DNA from: Melastoma dodecandrum
Lineage: Eukaryota > Streptophyta > Magnoliopsida > Myrtales > Melastomataceae
Direction of reading: 5' to 3'
Assembly: GCA_029817715.1 (NCBI GenBank)
Contig: JARUPY010000085.1
Coordinates: 4,402,001 to 4,466,000, forward strand
DNA: 64,000 bases
The notes under the pieces were generated by a model. The model saw only the letters and a program-made list of their open reading frames with translations, did not search any database and was not told the origin of the DNA. The translations under genes were made by a program, and so were the position numbers. Positions within the stretch are counted from its first letter, which is position 1, and the number at the start of each line of letters is the position of its first letter. This document shows, piece after piece, positions 61,845-64,000 of the stretch.

Positions 61845-64000
61845 ATGGCGAGGTTAGGCGGCCCTTGGTTTTCCTGGCTGATTTTCTCTCTAGCCGATGC
61901 TTGACGAGCTGTGTTTCGACCAATGTTGGTGTCTGCGGTGGTCGTGTTATTTTCCGTGCGGGTTGTGTCGTTTCCGATGAGCGAGCTATAGTCCGAGCAC
62001 GTCTGCCGTTTTCTGTTTATTGCTAGTTCCGAGCTCCTTGTCGTTTTCTGCAGATGGTTGCCGGGTTTTGCGTGGTTTTAGGGATTTTGTTGTGACGAAA
62101 GTCGTTGTTTGTTGCGGGTGATAGTTCGAAGACAAAGGCTTTGAGTTCGTGTCTCATGAGCAGTCGTGAAGTCTGTCGACATTCGTTGGAATAAAGGAAA
62201 CAAAGGCCTTATGTCAAGTATGGCGTCCAAGTTAGCTGACCATTATCTGCTAAGATGCTGTCAAAATGTGATGATTAGTGATTTTTTCCTACTCGAGACT
62301 GTTTTTGCCTGGATTGTATGGGGTGTGCTAGGGTTTGTCCTGTCTTTTTGTTATGCCATGCATATCACTTGTTAAGGCTAGTGTTTTGGAATTAGTATCT
62401 CCCTCTTTACTTATTCATTGATTGTTTTGTTGGAATCTTATGAAGCACTCTCGGCTCTGGCAGGAGTTGGCTTGTCGACAGCAAAGCGATTGCTAAGAAA
62501 GTGAAAAGTGCTAGTCTGTCTCCTGCTTACCAAATAAAAGACTCTGGTGCTAAGCGTGAATGCCCGAATTGTCATCACTGCATTGACAATAATGACGTAA
62601 GAAGAACTTGATAATATCTGACTTTCTGGTATTGAGCGAAAGAAAATCCTCTTTAAATCATTGTCCTGATCTGCAGGTTTTTCCTGAATGGCCTGGACTT
62701 CCTGCTGGGGTGAAGTTTGATCCCTCTGAAGTAGAGCTGTTGGATCATTTGGGTGCAAAATGTGGGATCGGAGAATCTAAACCGCACTTATTTCTTGATG
62801 AATTTATTCCTACAATTGAATCGAGCGAAGGAATATGTTATACTCATCCAGAGAATCTTCCTGGTGAGGGAGGAGATAGATGCTTTTAATTTATTCTTTG
62901 GGGGATCCCTCGACACGCTTGTCTCGTCTGTTTACAGGATTGATTGATTGTCATTATCTGTTTTGATGCCTATTTTGGACTGATCATGAAGAATGACCTT
63001 GACTCTAAGATAGCTGGCAATGCGGCTCTAATAGCTTTTTGATTGATGAGTTTGAAATTTGTCTTGTAATACATTAGGCTTAGAGTGAATAACCTACCAC
63101 TGCAATACTTCGAAGTTAGGCATGACAATTGACGAGTTGGAATACCACTTTATTTTCCTTATTTGGATTGATAAATGTAGCGATCAAGCTCTTAACTCGA
63201 ATTCTATTGTTCATTCTTTATTATTTACGGATGCTCTTACTTTATCTGTGTGGTCTTACAGAAGTCTTTGTTGTCTTTTCTGATATATATCTATCTTCTT
63301 CTTGGAAACATGGACTCTATCACAGGTGCCAAGAAAGATGGCAGCATTCTTCACTTCTTTCACAGAACAACCAATGCATATGCCAGTGGCCAGCGAAAGC
63401 GTCGTAAGGTCTGTAGCCGATATAATCTTGAAAGAGAAGGTGCTCGCTGGCATAAAACTGGCAAGACCAGAGCTGTGATGGACAATGGAGTACACAAGGG
63501 ATGGGAGAAGATCATGGTTCTTTACCAGAGTTCGAAAAAGGGGTCCAAGCCTGTGAAACTCAACTGGATTATGCACCAGTATCATTTGGGTGCAGTGGAG
63601 GAGGAGAAGGATGGGGAATATGTGGTTTGCAAAATCTTCTATAAACAAGAAAAGCATCTTGAAAAGAGTTTTGACCATGATAAGAGCCTGTCTATGGAAG
63701 ATACCGATGTAAAGATTATACAAACTAGTCCCAGGACTCCGGCTGCAAATCCCCCAAATCCACCTAGATCTCAGGAGAAAGTTCTGAATGATGATGTCAA
63801 CGAGGAATATACCCCGAAAGTAGCAGCTCAGGTTTGCCCCATCTGCCTCTGTTTCTCTTAATTCTACATACTTCCCGATGCCTCACTTTTGTACTGGAGT
63901 TATATTCTGTTGTAGTCTTGCAACCTTATGGCATATTTGAGGTTAACTTCTTTGAGTTGTTTTACAGGTCAATCATATCCTCAAAAGTCCATGTTTTGTC
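61845..64000 (+). CDS. SOG1: SOG1-like NAC-domain protein, 5' part
   Basis: Exons: 61845-61852 (only ATG GCG AG), 62464-62596, 62677-62863, 63326-63831, and 63968 onward, cut by the window end. SOG1 (ANAC008) is the plant master transcription factor of the DNA-damage response. The joined start reads MARSWLVDSKAIAKKV, matching the family start. Next is a Cys-rich element (ECPNCHHCID). The NAC domain follows: WPGLPAGVKFDPSEVELLDHL, FIPTIESSEGICYTHPENLPG, FFHRTTNAYASGQRKRRK, RWHKTGKTRAV, GWEKIMVLYQ and LNWIMHQYHLG. The NAC fold is placed after an N-terminal extension, as in SOG1 and not in ordinary NACs. SQ phosphorylation motifs would lie in the missing C-terminal part, so SOG1 versus an SOG1-like paralogue is open. 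Confidence 0.9.

Overview
The window is nuclear DNA of a flowering plant. The evidence is plant-specific gene families (R2R3-MYB, LOB-domain, PPR, oleosin, FLOE/DUF1421, SOG1-type NAC, plastid ribosomal protein L12, plastid phosphate translocator), GT-AG introns with AT-rich interiors, a LINE fragment and a complete Ty3/gypsy LTR retrotransposon. I could not place it in a family or genus. Splice sites were placed by eye from reading frame and family conservation, so individual exon ends carry an error of a few bases.

Layout. 0.3-1.0 kb: last exons of a plus-strand coiled-coil gene. 1.4-3.1 kb: a minus-strand PPR-DYW pseudogene split by a 5'-truncated LINE. 3.75-4.3 kb: plastid ribosomal protein L12. 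4.9-7.9 kb: a seven-exon peroxisomal-membrane monodehydroascorbate reductase (MDAR4 type) with a 2-bp frameshift. 9.4-11.4 kb: a MYB21/24-type R2R3-MYB gene. 14.0-16.2 kb: an ARF1-class small GTPase. 17.3-30.3 kb: a young 12,965-bp gypsy element. 31.6-32.6 kb: a rearranged DRM DNA-methyltransferase pseudogene. 32.7-34.7 kb: a phosphoenolpyruvate/phosphate translocator. 35.4-38.9 kb: a degraded NADP-isocitrate dehydrogenase. 39.8-41.1 kb: sirohydrochlorin ferrochelatase. 42.2-44.7 kb: FLOE1-like. 45.2-45.7 kb: oleosin. 47.4-47.9 kb: an LBD protein. 51.6-54.3 kb: a glycine-rich protein with two RRMs. 57.1-59.2 kb: an intact PPR protein. 61.8-64.0 kb: the 5' part of a SOG1-like NAC gene cut by the window edge.

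The most unusual object is the gypsy element. Its gag-protease and RT-RNaseH-integrase frames run on the minus strand between 1009-bp LTRs that differ at 9 positions by eye and are flanked by a GCAAT target duplication. Between integrase and the 3' LTR it carries, on the opposite strand, a six-exon gene with its own TATA box. That gene encodes a plant mobile domain (PMD) followed by a coiled coil, and two in-frame stops now interrupt it.

Apart from the element, the genes look like ordinary, unlinked plant housekeeping and regulatory genes. FLOE1-like and oleosin are neighbours and both belong to families with seed roles, but nothing shows that they are co-regulated. Four decayed host genes (PPR-DYW, DRM, NADP-IDH and possibly the frameshifted MDAR4) make the window unusually rich in relics.
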